A DNA stretch of 64,000 nucleotides, taken from NCBI RefSeq assembly GCF_014898055.3, contig NW_023601212.1:33654329-33718328 (forward strand), written 5' to 3'. The stretch comes from Talpa occidentalis (Eukaryota > Chordata > Mammalia > Eulipotyphla > Talpidae). The notes below the pieces were generated by a model. That model was not told the origin of the DNA. It ran no database searches and saw only the letters and a list, made by a program, of their open reading frames with translations. Each line of letters opens with the position of its first letter. Within the stretch, counting starts at the first letter, position 1. Of this stretch, positions 12,001-23,660 are shown in pieces. The position numbers and the translations under genes were made by a program.

Positions 12001-12959
12001 AATTTATACTAGTAAGTCACTTTAAGTGAATCGATAAAAATATTACCATTGTATAAAGTATAGCATATGAGCTTACAAACATGGATCTAAAAATAAGAGC
12101 AAAACAAAAGCTCCTGGCCATTAGATAGGTATTCAGCTACTTTATGTGCTTTATAAATCAAATCAAGATATGCTCACCAGGAAGCATCTTAAAAATCTAA
12201 AATAACAAAGCTTATTATTTTGCTCTTCCAGAGTATCTATTAAAAAAGGAAGTAAAGGTTACCAAGCAAAGCATATCAAAGCTTCTGCCTTGGCATTTAC
12301 AAAAAATTGTGATTTATTTCTGGTAATCCTTAATCTCAATCTCTTTCTCAATTCCTATATCAAAACCTCATGCCACAGAAAGCTGCTCCCATGAGAAAAA
12401 TTAAACTGTACATTATCAATAGCTTACCTTCTTAAACGATTAATTGATAAATGTCTCTCTTGATTTTATGCACCTATACAGGGGTGGAAAGTAACTTTTT
12501 GGCTGGCAGATTGGGGGTGGATGGATGTGGATAGGTCTCTTGGTGCTCCTAAAATTGAATCCCATGTCTCTTCCACAGCTCTGGCATATATTTATGGCTG
12601 TCTAGCATTGGGTACTTCTGTGTACTTTGTGACTGCTATCTGGAGATCTCTGTATCTCCAGTAAATAGTTTAATATTCTTGGTCTGTAGCAATAACAGAT
12701 TTCTTTGGGAGGTAAATGTAAATTAAAAATACATAGCACCCTTGATGATCTGGCATTATACTTAACCATGCATCGTAAATTATTTCCTGTTACTTTAAAG
12801 AACAATTATTTCTTACTTAAGTGTTTATTTTTTTCCAGTTATGATTCTTTAATTGAAGTAACATTGCATTATAACAATATATATGTCTCAGGCATGCATC
12901 TTTGATAATTAGCATGTGTACCTGCTATGTGAAGTTCATGGCTAAACTTCCATTTCTGT
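12001..12959. other. Unassigned intron sequence
   Basis: No repeat or exon recognised. Confidence 0.5.
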
Positions 12960-14265
12960 CCTTTGCCACACCATCATACCATTTGTCCTGATTTATCCAC
13001 TTCTCTTTGCCCTTCCCTTCTGATAGCCACTAAATGGTTCCATAGTATGAAAGTTTAGGTTTTATAAAGTTAATCTTTTTGTTTGTTTTCTCTGTTTACT
13101 ACATATGGGTGAAATAATGTGGTGTTTGGCTTATTTCAAGAGTATATTTCCTTTTGTGCTCACCATGTTATTGTATATAGCAGGATTTCATCTTTTATAT
13201 AGTTGTATAGTATTCCATTTGCATATTTTCCACACCTTCTTTATCCTTTCATCTGTTAATGGGCGCTTAGGTTTTTTTCTAGCTCTTGGCTAGAAAGTGA
13301 ATATCTAGATTATATGGAATCACTATTTTAATTTTTTTGTACTGCTTTCCATAATGACTGTACCATTTTACATTCCCATCAACAGTATAGAATGGCTTTT
13401 CACAGATGATTTGTCATTGTTGTTTTGGTTTGTATTTCTCTAATAATAAGAGATGATGAACATCATTGTCTTTGGAGAATGACTGTTCAGATTTTCTGCC
13501 TATTTTTTAATTGGGCTGTTTGTTTTTTTATTGTTAAAGTGTATGATTTCTTTCTATATTTTGGGTATTAACCCCCTGTTGGACATATGATGTACAAATA
13601 CCTTCTTCCATTTAGTAGGATGTCTTTGTTTTGATACAAGTTTCATTCGCTATGCAGAAGATTTTTAGTTTGATATAGTCCCATTTGTTTATTTTTGCTT
13701 CTGTTTCTCTTGCTCATGGAGGTGAGCCTCCAGACACATATCTAAGGCTAATGTCAGGAAACATTCCCCCCTCCAATTTCTCTTTCTGCTAGTTAATTAT
13801 TTGAACATAGAAATGCAACATATTTTTATATATTAATTTTTGTAACCTGCCACTTTACTATATTTGTTTATTATTTCTAAGAGCTTTTTACCAGAATATT
13901 TGGAGTTTTCTATATATATTTTGTCATCTGCAAATGGTTACAGTTTTACCTCTCCTATCCCAGTTTGGATACCTTTATACCCTTTTATCTAATTGCTCTT
14001 GCTAGGAGTTCCATAAGTATATTGAATTTTAATGGTGAGAGTAGATATCCTTGTTTCTTAGGAAAAGTTTTTAATTTTTTTTGCCATTGAGTATGATGTT
14101 AGCTGTGGGCTTGTCATATATTGTCTTAATTGTGTAGAGGTACATTTCTATACCCATTTTGTTGATTTTTTTTTAATATCATAAAAGGCTGATGAATTGG
14201 GTCAAATGGTTTGTCTGTGTCTGTTGAGATGATCATATGAGTTTTGGCAGTGTTCATTTTAAATA
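12960..14265 (-). mobile_element. Ancient L1 fragment (ORF2 3' region)
   Basis: On the - strand the sequence follows L1 ORF2: 'tagtattccatt', 'ccataatgactgtaccattttacattcccatcaacag', 'gggtattaaccccctgttgga', 'cccatttgttta'. Divergence is far higher than in the intron 2 elements and no long frame remains, so this is an old mammalian-wide L1. Confidence 0.8.
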
Positions 14266-15059
14266 AAGCTCACAGGACTTAATGGGGATGACTCTGTCCT
14301 TATGTTTGTAATGTTTAGAGGTTCCAGAGATTTTGCTACTTACATGAATAATTTATGAGTAGTATGTGGTGTGCCGATTATAGATACCCCTTAAATTCCA
14401 GTTAAGAGCCCTTATTCATGCAAGAAAATTAACATGTTTTTAGAAACTGGAAAACAATTAGTGATACCGAGTGAGTATCATCTTCTTAAACATCATGTCA
14501 TTACAGTTCTCTGCCATTTGGTGTGAATGGATGTATATGACTTGTGTGGGTCATCATTTGACTGATATTTGTAAAACTGAATGGTATTCTAGAAAGAACT
14601 TGAAAATAATATACTGTGCTGGAGACACTTTTCTACTTTTGTAGGCAGCTGTTGCTCATATCCCTTTACTCACATCCTTTCACTGGCTCCTTTCTGTAGT
14701 TATTAAATTTCCATAAGTAATGAGACAAATGACTAAGAAATACAAGAGGGTTAAAAATCAGATTTGAAAGTGAACAAGTTCTGATGTATTTTGTTAGAGG
14801 TCTTTGAAAATATCCTCTATCACAATTCACATTGTGATGGCTATTTTTGTGAGAAATGGCTTATTTGGATTAGTTTTTAGTGCAGGCAGTTTGGAAGAGA
14901 ATTTTGAACAACCAAGGCTTTCACCAACTCTGCTATTTCTTAACTCCTAAGAACAAAAGGTATTAGTGACATTATTTTTTCTTCTTAATTTTACCCACTT
15001 GGGGATTGTGAGGGAATGATATGTTGATGTATATTTCCCATACTAAAAAGCCACTTGCA
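14266..15059. other. Unassigned intron sequence
   Basis: No repeat, exon or RNA gene recognised. Confidence 0.5.
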
Positions 15060-15295
15060 ATGAGTGACATTCATTTAGAGTTTACAAAGCATGTATAAAA
15101 CACACGTCCTACTCTGGCTCACCCAGGAAATAAGTGAAATAGGCAGGGGCAAGGATTATTAGCTGGTTCAAGTTTAGGCTGATGACACTGAAGCTCAAAG
15201 AGAAACAGCAGTTTGTCCAAAGTCGAGAAGCTAATACACCTTAACTTCTAAGTCTAGCTCACCTGATCCTACACTCTTCCCACCATGACATGTCT
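15060..15295 (-). mobile_element. MIR-type relic
   Basis: 'acatt-catttagagtttacaaagcatgtata...ctgaagctcaaagagaaacagcagtttgtccaaagtcg' matches the reverse complement of a MIR-family element. Confidence 0.65.
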
Positions 15296-16170
15296 CTCAT
15301 TATGTCCATGAATAGTTCCTTCCTCAACATTTAGTGTATAGTCCTGTTCAGCACAGAACTCTCCATTTCACTACATGTATGTTCTGTACTTTGTATACTG
15401 CTGTGGGGTGGCTAGTAGCAATTTTTGCTGGGTTCTGACCTGCTCTCACCAGTTCAGTTCTTGATCATGCTGAGTCCACATGACATAGAACTGTGTTAGA
15501 AATGACAAAGGACTCTCTCTTCATCAGGGTTCTGGCTCAAGGCTGACCTAGCTTGCCTGTCCACTGTCATGTTTGCGAGCTTCAGGCTCCCATGAGGCAG
15601 CACTGGCCAGAGTGACAAAGCCACTATCAACTGTTGAGCTTGATGCAGAGGAGTCTGGGAGAGCAGTGGTATTACTTGTACTTTGATTTCCGAATATGAA
15701 GGAAGTAATGATTATCACCAAAACAGTTACATGTGTAAGGTGTATATTTGTCTATGTAGATTGTGTAAATAGCACAAAACCATACACATACCTTGGGGTA
15801 GTGGCATATGGATTAGAGGGAATGAGGAAGGAGTATAATAGTTATTGTATAATGGAGTGATATCTGGGTTAAAAAATGTGCTCATATAGAGTTAAATGGA
15901 AAAATAAACCACCTAAGACTTTTCATGTCATGCAGCATTAGTGCTTGCATGTTTGTTTGTTTTTTTTTCCACATGATGTGATTATTCTGTAACTCTAGCT
16001 CAGGAAAGCAGCGCATCACAAACAGGTGATCACCTGCCCAACACCTGCCTAGTAAACGTGGTTTCATGTCTATTTGAATCATCAAATTGTCATCAACATG
16101 AGATCTGATTTTATTCAGACCCTTGTTGAATTTTCTTCTGCCAAGGTGGTAGGGCTGGACAGGACCCACC
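15296..16170. other. Unassigned intron sequence
   Basis: The minus-strand frame 15882-16169 (95 codons) has no recognisable domain. I read it as chance. Confidence 0.5.
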
Positions 16171-16185
16171 CTGGGTAGTATTTTG

Positions 16186-16591
16186 TCTTTATTTTTTTTT
16201 TAAAGATTTATTTATTTATGCATAAAAGAACTGGGGTACAGGCCAAAGGTGTGTGTGTGGGGGTGAGAGGATTCAACAGAAACAGAGTGGGGAGCAGAAC
16301 AGGCAAACTGACTGAAATACATTGCTGAGGGGAGCAGCGGGTGAGACAGGCGAGGTCTGCTGCGCCACGTGGGTAGCTCCTTGGCCGGCCAGGGATCAAA
16401 CTCTTGCTGCAGAGGCTGCAGATAGCTTTGTATGTTGCATCTTTTTTTTTTTTACATTTTATTTAAATTTTATTTTTTATATTCCCCGTACAATTACAAC
16501 CCCCTTATTTTGACCCCAAGCCCTCCTTTCCCTGCCCCCCACCCGCCATAGACTGTATGTTACGTCTTAACCACTTGCACTAGCCACAAAA
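16186..16591 (-). mobile_element. tRNA-derived SINE split by an L1 fragment
   Basis: A perfect 15-bp TSD (ctgggtagtattttg, 16171-16185 and 16592-16606) brackets the whole unit. Body and most of the head lie at 16186-16443. The last part of the head resumes at about 16554 ('gtcttaaccacttgc' on +) after the inserted L1 piece. Older subfamily. Confidence 0.93.
16444..16553 (-). mobile_element. L1 3'-end fragment nested in SINE
   Basis: On the - strand this is a C-rich-on-plus L1 3' UTR with poly(A), of the same type as 31481-31560. It duplicated SINE sequence on insertion: tgtatgttgcatctt (16429-16443) versus tgtatgttacgtctt (16554-16568), now differing at two bases. Only about 110 bp were inserted. 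Confidence 0.9.
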
Positions 16592-16606
16592 CTGGGTAGT
16601 ATTTTG

Positions 16607-17684
16607 GTGGTTTCTTGATGTTTTGGCATCAGAGACTTTTAAACTCCTTGGACTTGCTCTTGTCATTGTCCTGAAATAATCAGGCTCTCAGCCACTGACT
16701 GGTTAAACAAAATCCCCAAGGCACTTGGGTTGGTATCTAAATGACAGTTTACTTATTTATAATGGGATATAACTGTGAAATGAGGCTTATCATTTCAAGT
16801 CAGCACATTTCTTGCCTGTTCATGTGGCATCAAGTCATAGCATGCTGCCAACCATTTGAATGGTTAAGCAAAATGAATTTTATGCCAAATTCTTCAATCC
16901 AGTTTACGAAACTATATGGTTGTAGAGAAGACCTTCCCAGTGAGACCTGATGATCTGTTCATAAGACTTGTTAGGAATAATCTTTCTCCATGTTTAAGAG
17001 GCCCTCCACTCCCAGATGCTAGTTCTAGAGCATCATAAACTGTGCCCCCGCCCCCCCCACTGTGTCCTCCTCACCTGTTCTCCCCATACCTCTGTTTTCA
17101 TCTTCTTTAGCTCTGTTGCTTCCATTCTTCAGTGGCCTACTTTGCCTGAAGCTGCATGCTGGATGGTGATTGGAGATAATTCTCTGCCACCCTTTTGTAA
17201 ATTATTATTTAAATTGGTATGTGTAAGTGGTGACAAAACATCTGCCTGTTTCATGTATTAACTGTTAGACAGAAGTATTATTTCTCTTATTTTCAGGCTC
17301 TTTTTAGGAGACACTGCACTGTAGCTCCCTAGAGCTGGAAAAAATAGGGACTTCTTTGAAAGAGCTCATGTGGAGCTGCAAAGATGTTTCAAAAGGCTAG
17401 AAATGATTTCCTAACATGAACGCCATTGTAATCCAGTAGGATACTCATGATTGGAAATGATGCTACTTAGCTTTGCGGCATTCTAATTGGCATCTCTGGG
17501 CTGTGAGACATGCCTGACAACAGTCTTTGATGTTAGATATGGTCAGTTTAGATCAATTAAAGTTTTGATTATTTCCTCATTGAGAGATTTCTGCATAGAA
17601 TCATCATATAACATATACTTGTCTAATATGGTATAATTTTATTTCAGCTTGACCTTAAAATCACCCTGAGAAATAGTTATGCTA
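16607..17684. other. Unassigned intron sequence
   Basis: No repeat or exon recognised. A C-run with one interruption lies at 17045-17058. Confidence 0.5.
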
Positions 17685-17785
17685 GGAATGTTCTTATTTC
17701 CTTAAGAAATGAAACTGAGATTCAGAAAAATCAATTTGATCTGGAAAATCACACAGTATAGCTAAAATATAATTCCTTGCAACAC
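17685..17785 (-). mobile_element. MIR relic
   Basis: 'aagaaatgaaactgagattcagaaaaatcaatttgatctggaaaatcacacagtatagc' resembles the reversed MIR core. Confidence 0.5.
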
Positions 17786-17869
17786 TAACCTTCTTTGCTT
17801 TGGTGAAGATAAAACAATGTATTTCATTTTAGAAGGGCAGATGAAAAGCTTGATTTTTGGAAACATCCA

Positions 17870-18075
17870 GACTTAGAGGAAACACTGACTTAGGCTCAGA
17901 TACACTACCTAAGTGACTTTAGGTATATTTTTCAGTTTTCACATTTGTAAAATTGACCTAAAACATCTTTTCACTTATGATTTTTGTGAGGATTAAATGA
18001 ATTGTTGCCTATAACATATAGAACCCAGTGTTTATGGTTAGCCAGTGCTCAATCTGTGGTTGACTGCTAATCCTC
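17870..18075 (+). mobile_element. MIR relic
   Basis: Nearly the whole MIR order is visible: 'ctaagtgactttagg', 'cagttttcacatttgtaaaattgacc', 'gtgaggattaaatgaattg', 'gccagtgctcaat'. Confidence 0.7.
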
Positions 18076-18589
18076 TGTCTAATCCAGAAACTTACTCTTA
18101 TTTTCTTTTGTAGATGGAGACAGTCTTGTGCCCTCAGTGAGGCTGTGTTTGGTTTAAGGGTTCAAGAACCGGGGCCATGCCTCAAAGTTTTGCTATACAG
18201 CATAATTAATTTCTTAGACGATGTTCAGAAACAGTATCAGCTTGTCTCCTGGTCAGTATTTTTATTGACTATCAAATTGTTCAAGATGGTGACCAGTGCA
18301 GTGTGTTTCTCCTTATGGTTTCTCTAATAAGTTTAGTGATCCATACTGGGATGGCATAAAGAAACAGTAGAAATGTTGACACATTAGGGAAGCAGTTTTA
18401 CAACATCACTCTCATAGTCCCTAAAGAAAAACTAAAAGGAAATAAGGAATTTCAGTTACATACTTGGCAAAATTTCCTGACAGTCACTGAGGTGAAATGG
18501 GCTAGCAATGAAGGCAGCAGTTTGTGGGAGAAGCGGTTCAGGGGACTTACATGCTTGACTTGTCAGTGGCTCCCTCCCGCTGTGTAGCA

Positions 18590-18740
18590 AAACACTGACC
18601 TCTTAGAATCTGTTTTTTTCATCTTTAAAATGTGGATAATTATGTCTAAGACTCATGAAGTTGTTGTGTCTAATGAGTGAAGGAAAAGAAAGTGACTTGT
18701 AAACTGTGAAGTGTTAAACACACTGAAGATAGTGTTATTC
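18590..18740 (+). mobile_element. MIR relic
   Basis: 'ttttttcatctttaaaatgtggataattatgtctaagactcatgaagttgttgtg' matches the MIR core, with a diverged 3' part. Confidence 0.6.
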
Positions 18741-20660
18741 TCTGGGGTTTGTTGAAAAGATCAAAAATTCTGGGATGTCTGAAATGTGCTCATTCCTGAA
18801 AGTACAAGGAGGATGAAATACATAACCCTTTGCATCTATTTCAGTTCAAGGAATACACATTTTCAGCTTAAGTTAATATTGATGGCATTAGGTCTTGAAT
18901 CATATTGAAATTCCATGACTATTTTTGGAAAGGCATTAAAATAAAATAACAAAGGGGAAATACTTGGAGAACAAACATGCTTTGTAAAGAAAGATTTACT
19001 ATCATATTGCTTATGTGTTAAGCATACTCAGTTACAATTAATAATTACAATGATAATGACTACTGTGTTTGCTAGTTAGAACCTACTTGTGAGAAAGTCA
19101 AGGTCATTACTCTGAATTCCTTTGTGATTCAGTAAGCATCATGTCAGCCTTCACCCTGGTTTCTCATGAGGTCATTCAGTTGTATTGTGGTGGTCACAAG
19201 ATTGGACGAAGTCGTGCAGGTGTTCAACTGGTATGGGTCGAAGAGCTCTGTATAATCCAGCTCTAGCTTTTAGTTTTCTCTTTAACACCAGTCATTTTTG
19301 CTTTCTGTTTAGCCAAATACTAGTTTCCAAGTTTACTAGTTAAATTACCAGTTCCTTTGGACCTTATTATAAGTGCTAACTTTGTAATTTTTACTTCAAA
19401 ATGACTCTGAGAACTAAGAATTTCTTATAAGAGTTTTTCAGATGGGAAAAGGGAGGCATTTTTTTCCCAAGGTTTCTTACTCCCAGGTGAAGAGATTTTA
19501 GCTAATTTTATAAAAAGGTCAGTAGAACAGCTGGGCTTGAAATACAGAGGTCCTGACTCAGAGTGCTATATTTAAAGTGCAGTCTATTTTTGGGGTAAGG
19601 TTGGGGAGGGAGGGGTTAATATGTAGTAAGTTCTGTCTGAGACTGGGAACATGGATATTATATCTGGATATTTAGTAAGATTGATGATGACTACAATTAC
19701 ATCTTTTTCAGAAGTAGTTAAGCTGGTTGTTTGAAGTCACTTATTTTGATTAGTTTTGTTAATAATATCAATCATATAATTTAACTATTGGTATCTACTG
19801 AACCATCTATTAATATGTGATCTAACATTATAATTGTAAACACTTTAAGTGATGGAATTTGGCATGTCATGTCCTGATAAGCAAAATGCTTTTTTTTTTT
19901 TTTTTTAATGTGGAGATAGTTGAGGTCTTTGTTTTGTGCTTTGCAGGAAAATGAGAAAGCTACATTGCCCCTTCCCCCCAATTTTTCTCCTTTGACAAAT
20001 CTATTTACCAAAAAATACAAATTACATTCATAATGTAGGGAAGCATATCCAAATTCTTTAGTAAGGACTGAGAATCCAGCTTTTGAGGAAATGGAGTAAG
20101 GATCCTGCTGAACACTGAGATCAGTATAAAGAGATTTGAGATTTTGATGAAGGAAGGAAAGGGAATTTGCAACAAATGGTTTCTGGAGACCTGTTTTGGG
20201 AGTCAGAAAATGATAGTGATGGGGTTTAGCGTGTGAAAATGCAGCTTAAATACACTTGATGCCCAGAAGGTAGGGCAGAAGTGAACTCGTGGAAAAGAAG
20301 ATGCACTTATCAAGGGCATCTGAGACAAGACTTAATTCATGGTTCTGTCTACAGAGATTTAAGGAAGATTATGTGTGTTGTCAAGAAGCAAACACTTTGA
20401 ATCCATGTGATTGTTTACTTTTTCACTGATGTTAAAAGTCTGCATTCTTATTGATGGTTTCTCTTAGGGGAGGAGACACTACTTGTAAAGTTCTTCTAAT
20501 CTCTAATTTGGTTCTTTTTTTATTCAAGTGGTGATAATACCACTAGTCTAACTATTTTACTGGGTTGGTGCAAGGTTCATTTGTGATCACATGTGTTTAA
20601 AAATGGGAAAAGTTGGATAACCACTTTCTAAGTGTCAAGTACTATGTCCACTTGTAGGTT
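18741..20660. other. Unassigned intron sequence
   Basis: Nothing recognised apart from a 19-base T-run near 19890-19908. The frame overlapping that run (19781-20020, -) is not a gene. Confidence 0.5.
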
Positions 20661-20664
20661 GAGG

Positions 20665-20880
20665 AATCCATGCTTGGATTCTGGAGCAGATTATGTGAAT
20701 CTCAACCCTGGTTTTATTCCTTATTACCACTGTGATAGCTTAAAGGCAACTTAAACATTCTTTGTTTCAGTTTCCTCATCTGTAAAATAATCATACCTTT
20801 CTCATATTGTTGATGTGAAGAACAAAGGAGTTAATGCATGTCATGGGCTTGAAGTAGCCTTCCCATAGAGGAAGTACAGC
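20665..20880 (+). mobile_element. MIR relic
   Basis: 'gtttcagtttcctcatctgtaaaataatcatacctttctcatattgttgatgtgaagaacaaaggagttaatgcatg' is a clear MIR core and 3' region. Confidence 0.75.
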
Positions 20881-20896
20881 AGTCACAGGAATTCTG

Positions 20897-21555
20897 GTGT
20901 TGTGATGTACATGTTAGTGCGGACCCAGGAACACCCCATGACCCTCAAACTTCCATGCCTAAAGGGGTCTGGCCATCTGTGCTCACAAAAGACAAGCATA
21001 TTCTTGGTGTAAAAGAACTTTAATACAATTACTGTGCATAAAGAGATAGGCAGGATAATAGTTTCACAATAAAACACCCAAAGTTATACATGCTCTTGTG
21101 GGTAAATGCCCAGCCAGACAGCATTGGCCTGAAGTGGGGCCACAGCCCAAAAACTTAGTACAGGTCTAAGGCACTTTTTGGTGGGGACCATAGGAAGGGA
21201 ATGAAAGGGGTCAGGCAAGTCTGGGACAATAGGAGCAAAATCAAAGTACAAATCAAGATAATGGCTGCCATTATCAACCTGCCTACTTGTCTCTCACCCA
21301 CTTGTCTCTGTCACTTGTCCCTACTTGTCTTTCTTCCATGTTTCCTCCAAGCCCCCTAAGTCCCTGGTGAGGAGAAGCAAGTGAGCCCTTCTCTGCATGT
21401 CTCCCCAAGCCCACCTGCCCCATGTTATATATTTATACCTGGATGCTCAGCCCCGCCCTAGTTCCAGTAGCTAGTCCAAGGCTGCTGCATGTAAGTGGAG
21501 GTGGGAACATGGTTCCTCCCCCTTTTACGGAGCTGCCTCTGTTATAGCAACAGCA
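20897..21555 (-). mobile_element. Candidate solo LTR (endogenous retrovirus-like)
   Basis: Read on the - strand the block has the layout of an LTR. A GC-richer leader is followed by a TATA box (tataaatatataac, plus 21425-21438), then about 400 bp further on an attaaa poly(A) signal (plus 21017-21022), then a roughly 120-bp terminal segment ending in CA. No gag/pol frames, primer-binding site or clear TSD were found, so the ends are guesses. It could instead be another repeat or a retrocopy of a non-coding transcript. It contains four near-repeats of cacttgtctct (plus 21280-21335). Confidence 0.35.
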
Positions 21556-21849
21556 ATGGAATGAAGAAATAAGTACAGGGAGTAAGTTGCTTGGAAATTG
21601 AAAAAAATCCTTGTGATATGCTTCAAGCAATATAGTTCTTTGTTTAACAAATTCATATTTGATCTTAAGCCATTAGTGACAGTTTATAAATGGAACTATA
21701 TTGGATTTACCAGTGATGTGTGAACCTTTCTCAGAAGTTTACTACTTTTGATATTAGAATATGAAATTACTCTCATTAGTGTTTATTTGGGTAAAATTTA
21801 TAAAGTATTGCTCTGAATCATCATATTTACACCATAACTGACAGGTGTT

Positions 21850-21995
21850 CCATCCTGAATATACATTAGAAGCAACTGGGTCCCTCAGACCAATTAAATT
21901 GGCAAATTTGGGATGGATCTCAGGTATTAGTATTTAAAAGACAAACTCCCCAGGTGATTTTATTGGGCAGAGTTGAAAACCACTGGAGCATTAAT
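21850..21995 (+). mobile_element. MER5-like hAT relic
   Basis: 'cagaccaattaaattggcaaatttgggatggatctcaggtattagtatttaaaagacaaactccccaggtgattttattgggcagagttgaaaaccactgg' follows the MER5A consensus closely up to the terminal-repeat motif. Confidence 0.75.
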
Positions 21996-22254
21996 AGTTA
22001 AATATATATCTACATCACTTAGTTTCTGACATTGTTATATAATTTTTCATATTTAAGTAAATAAAACAATATGGGTAATTATGGGTGTTTCTTTAAAAGC
22101 AGATGCATTGTCTCCATTCTGTAACTTATTCAGCCTGTGTTACAAAGGAGAAATGAGTTTGTTTTTATCTGTAAATTTTTTGGTTTTGGCACGTGAAGTA
22201 TTGTATATATCAAAAAAGAATATGAATTTCATTATATTAAGGAAGAGAGGGGCC

Positions 22255-22440
22255 CTCAGGGAATCTAGTAGAAAGAAAACACACTTTAAAGCCAGTGGTG
22301 TCTTGCTGTGACTGACTCGCTTTCTAGCTGCGTGAGCTTACCAGACTTACTTAACCAGGCTGAGCCTCAACTTCTTTCTCTTTTGAAATTGAGATGAGCA
22401 TGTGCTAAGTACTGTGATAGCTGCATTTCATGCTATGTCC
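22255..22440 (+). mobile_element. MIR relic
   Basis: 'gactcgctttctagctgcgtgagcttaccagacttacttaaccaggctgagcctcaacttc' matches the MIR 5' and core regions. Confidence 0.65.
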
Positions 22441-22443
22441 ATG

Positions 22444-22485
22444 CATGCGTGCGTGTGCGTGTACTCGCGCACACACACACACAAA
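22444..22485. repeat. (GT)n/(CA)n microsatellite with CpG steps
   Basis: 'gcatgcgtgcgtgtgcgtgtactcgcgcacacacacacacac': alternating purine-pyrimidine, with a near-palindromic centre (gtgtactcgcgcacac). The short frames that overlap it on both strands are artefacts of the repeat. Confidence 0.85.
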
Positions 22486-23470
22486 CAGAACTTGACTCCC
22501 TGCCTCCTGCCTGCTCCCCACACCATCTGGTGCGGATATCCAGAGCAGGGACTGTGTGGGAGCCTCCGCGGGGCTGTCTGCGCTTGCAGGGCCAGCTGCT
22601 GGGAACTGCTTCCTCCCACTCCTCAGGGATCATTTCTCTGGCTCTTCTGGGACTGTGCATGGCTGGCTCTTTGGATCCCATGACCTTTCCTGAGCACGAC
22701 ATTTAGTGCAAAACTGCCCGCCAAGTGGTGAAGCCCCTAGTGAGACTGGAGATGAAGGTGGCTTCTTGTCACATGATGGAAGTTTTTGGGTGCCTTATTT
22801 GAGCCCAGAGAGTATGTGTGTGGGGACACAGATGGCTGCTTTCACTAGCCACTGCTTCTTTGTGTTGGGTGGGGGTCAATAAGACACCACACACTGTGTT
22901 TTCATTTGGGGGAAACAGAAAAATCAAAGATGTTTGATTTTGATTTTTTTTTTTTTTTTTTTTTTAGTGAGGGAAACTTGGATTCTGTCTCCTTCCCTAC
23001 CCTAATGGGTCCTGTCCTGTACTATATGGCACTAAAATTATTAGGCCACCCAGCTCTCCTGTTTTACATTCTTTGGGTCTTCAGAAGGAAGTTCATGGAC
23101 TGTCTCTCATTAGTTGTAAAATATAATGTCTGGATTGGAATTTTAGCTGTGTTGCTTCCATGCCCTTCCCACTTGCAGTCCTGACTTAAAGTCTGTCCTC
23201 ATTTTTAATTGTGAGAATTCTGCTTTTGTAACCATCTCCCTGGACTGATATGAAGGTTTCATTGGCAGTGTTTACAAATTCAACAGCCTTGTCCCTGCTC
23301 TCCCTCTGTGTCCTGGACTTGGCATCATCATCACGTTGTTAGCAGGGGCATGGTAGCTCTGTTGATATTTTAGGAGAAATGTGAGCTTGGGGGTGATTGA
23401 GTGCTCCTCCACTAGATCACAAGCCTTGTGAAGATAAAACCATGTTTTTCAGCAGACCGTAGTTATAACT
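22486..23470. other. Unassigned intron sequence
   Basis: A locally GC-richer patch (22490-22700) has overlapping frames on both strands but no domain, splice pairing or start context that would support a gene. A 22-base T-run lies at about 22945-22965. Confidence 0.45.
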
Positions 23471-23474
23471 GTTA

Positions 23475-23660
23475 TCGATTACACACCTACTATGTGCTAT
23501 AGACTTTGCTTTCATTATTTCAGTTCATTCTATAAAAATACCATACACAAAGGAATCTTCTTTCAGAGAAATTAAGTCAACTACCCAGGGCCATCTAGTT
23601 AGTGAAACACAGAGCTGGATTTTGAACTGAGTTTGACCTTACATCCTCTCTTCTAAATCA
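23475..23660 (-). mobile_element. MIR relic
   Basis: 'cacacctactatgtgctatagactttgc...aaattaagtcaactacccagggccatctagttagtgaaacacagagctggattttgaactgag' is the reverse complement of MIR. Confidence 0.75.

Noticed and set aside
20555..20590. Mariner/MADE1-like end (gggttggtgcaagg)
   Set aside because: Only about 14 bases resemble the terminal repeat and no partner repeat is seen nearby.
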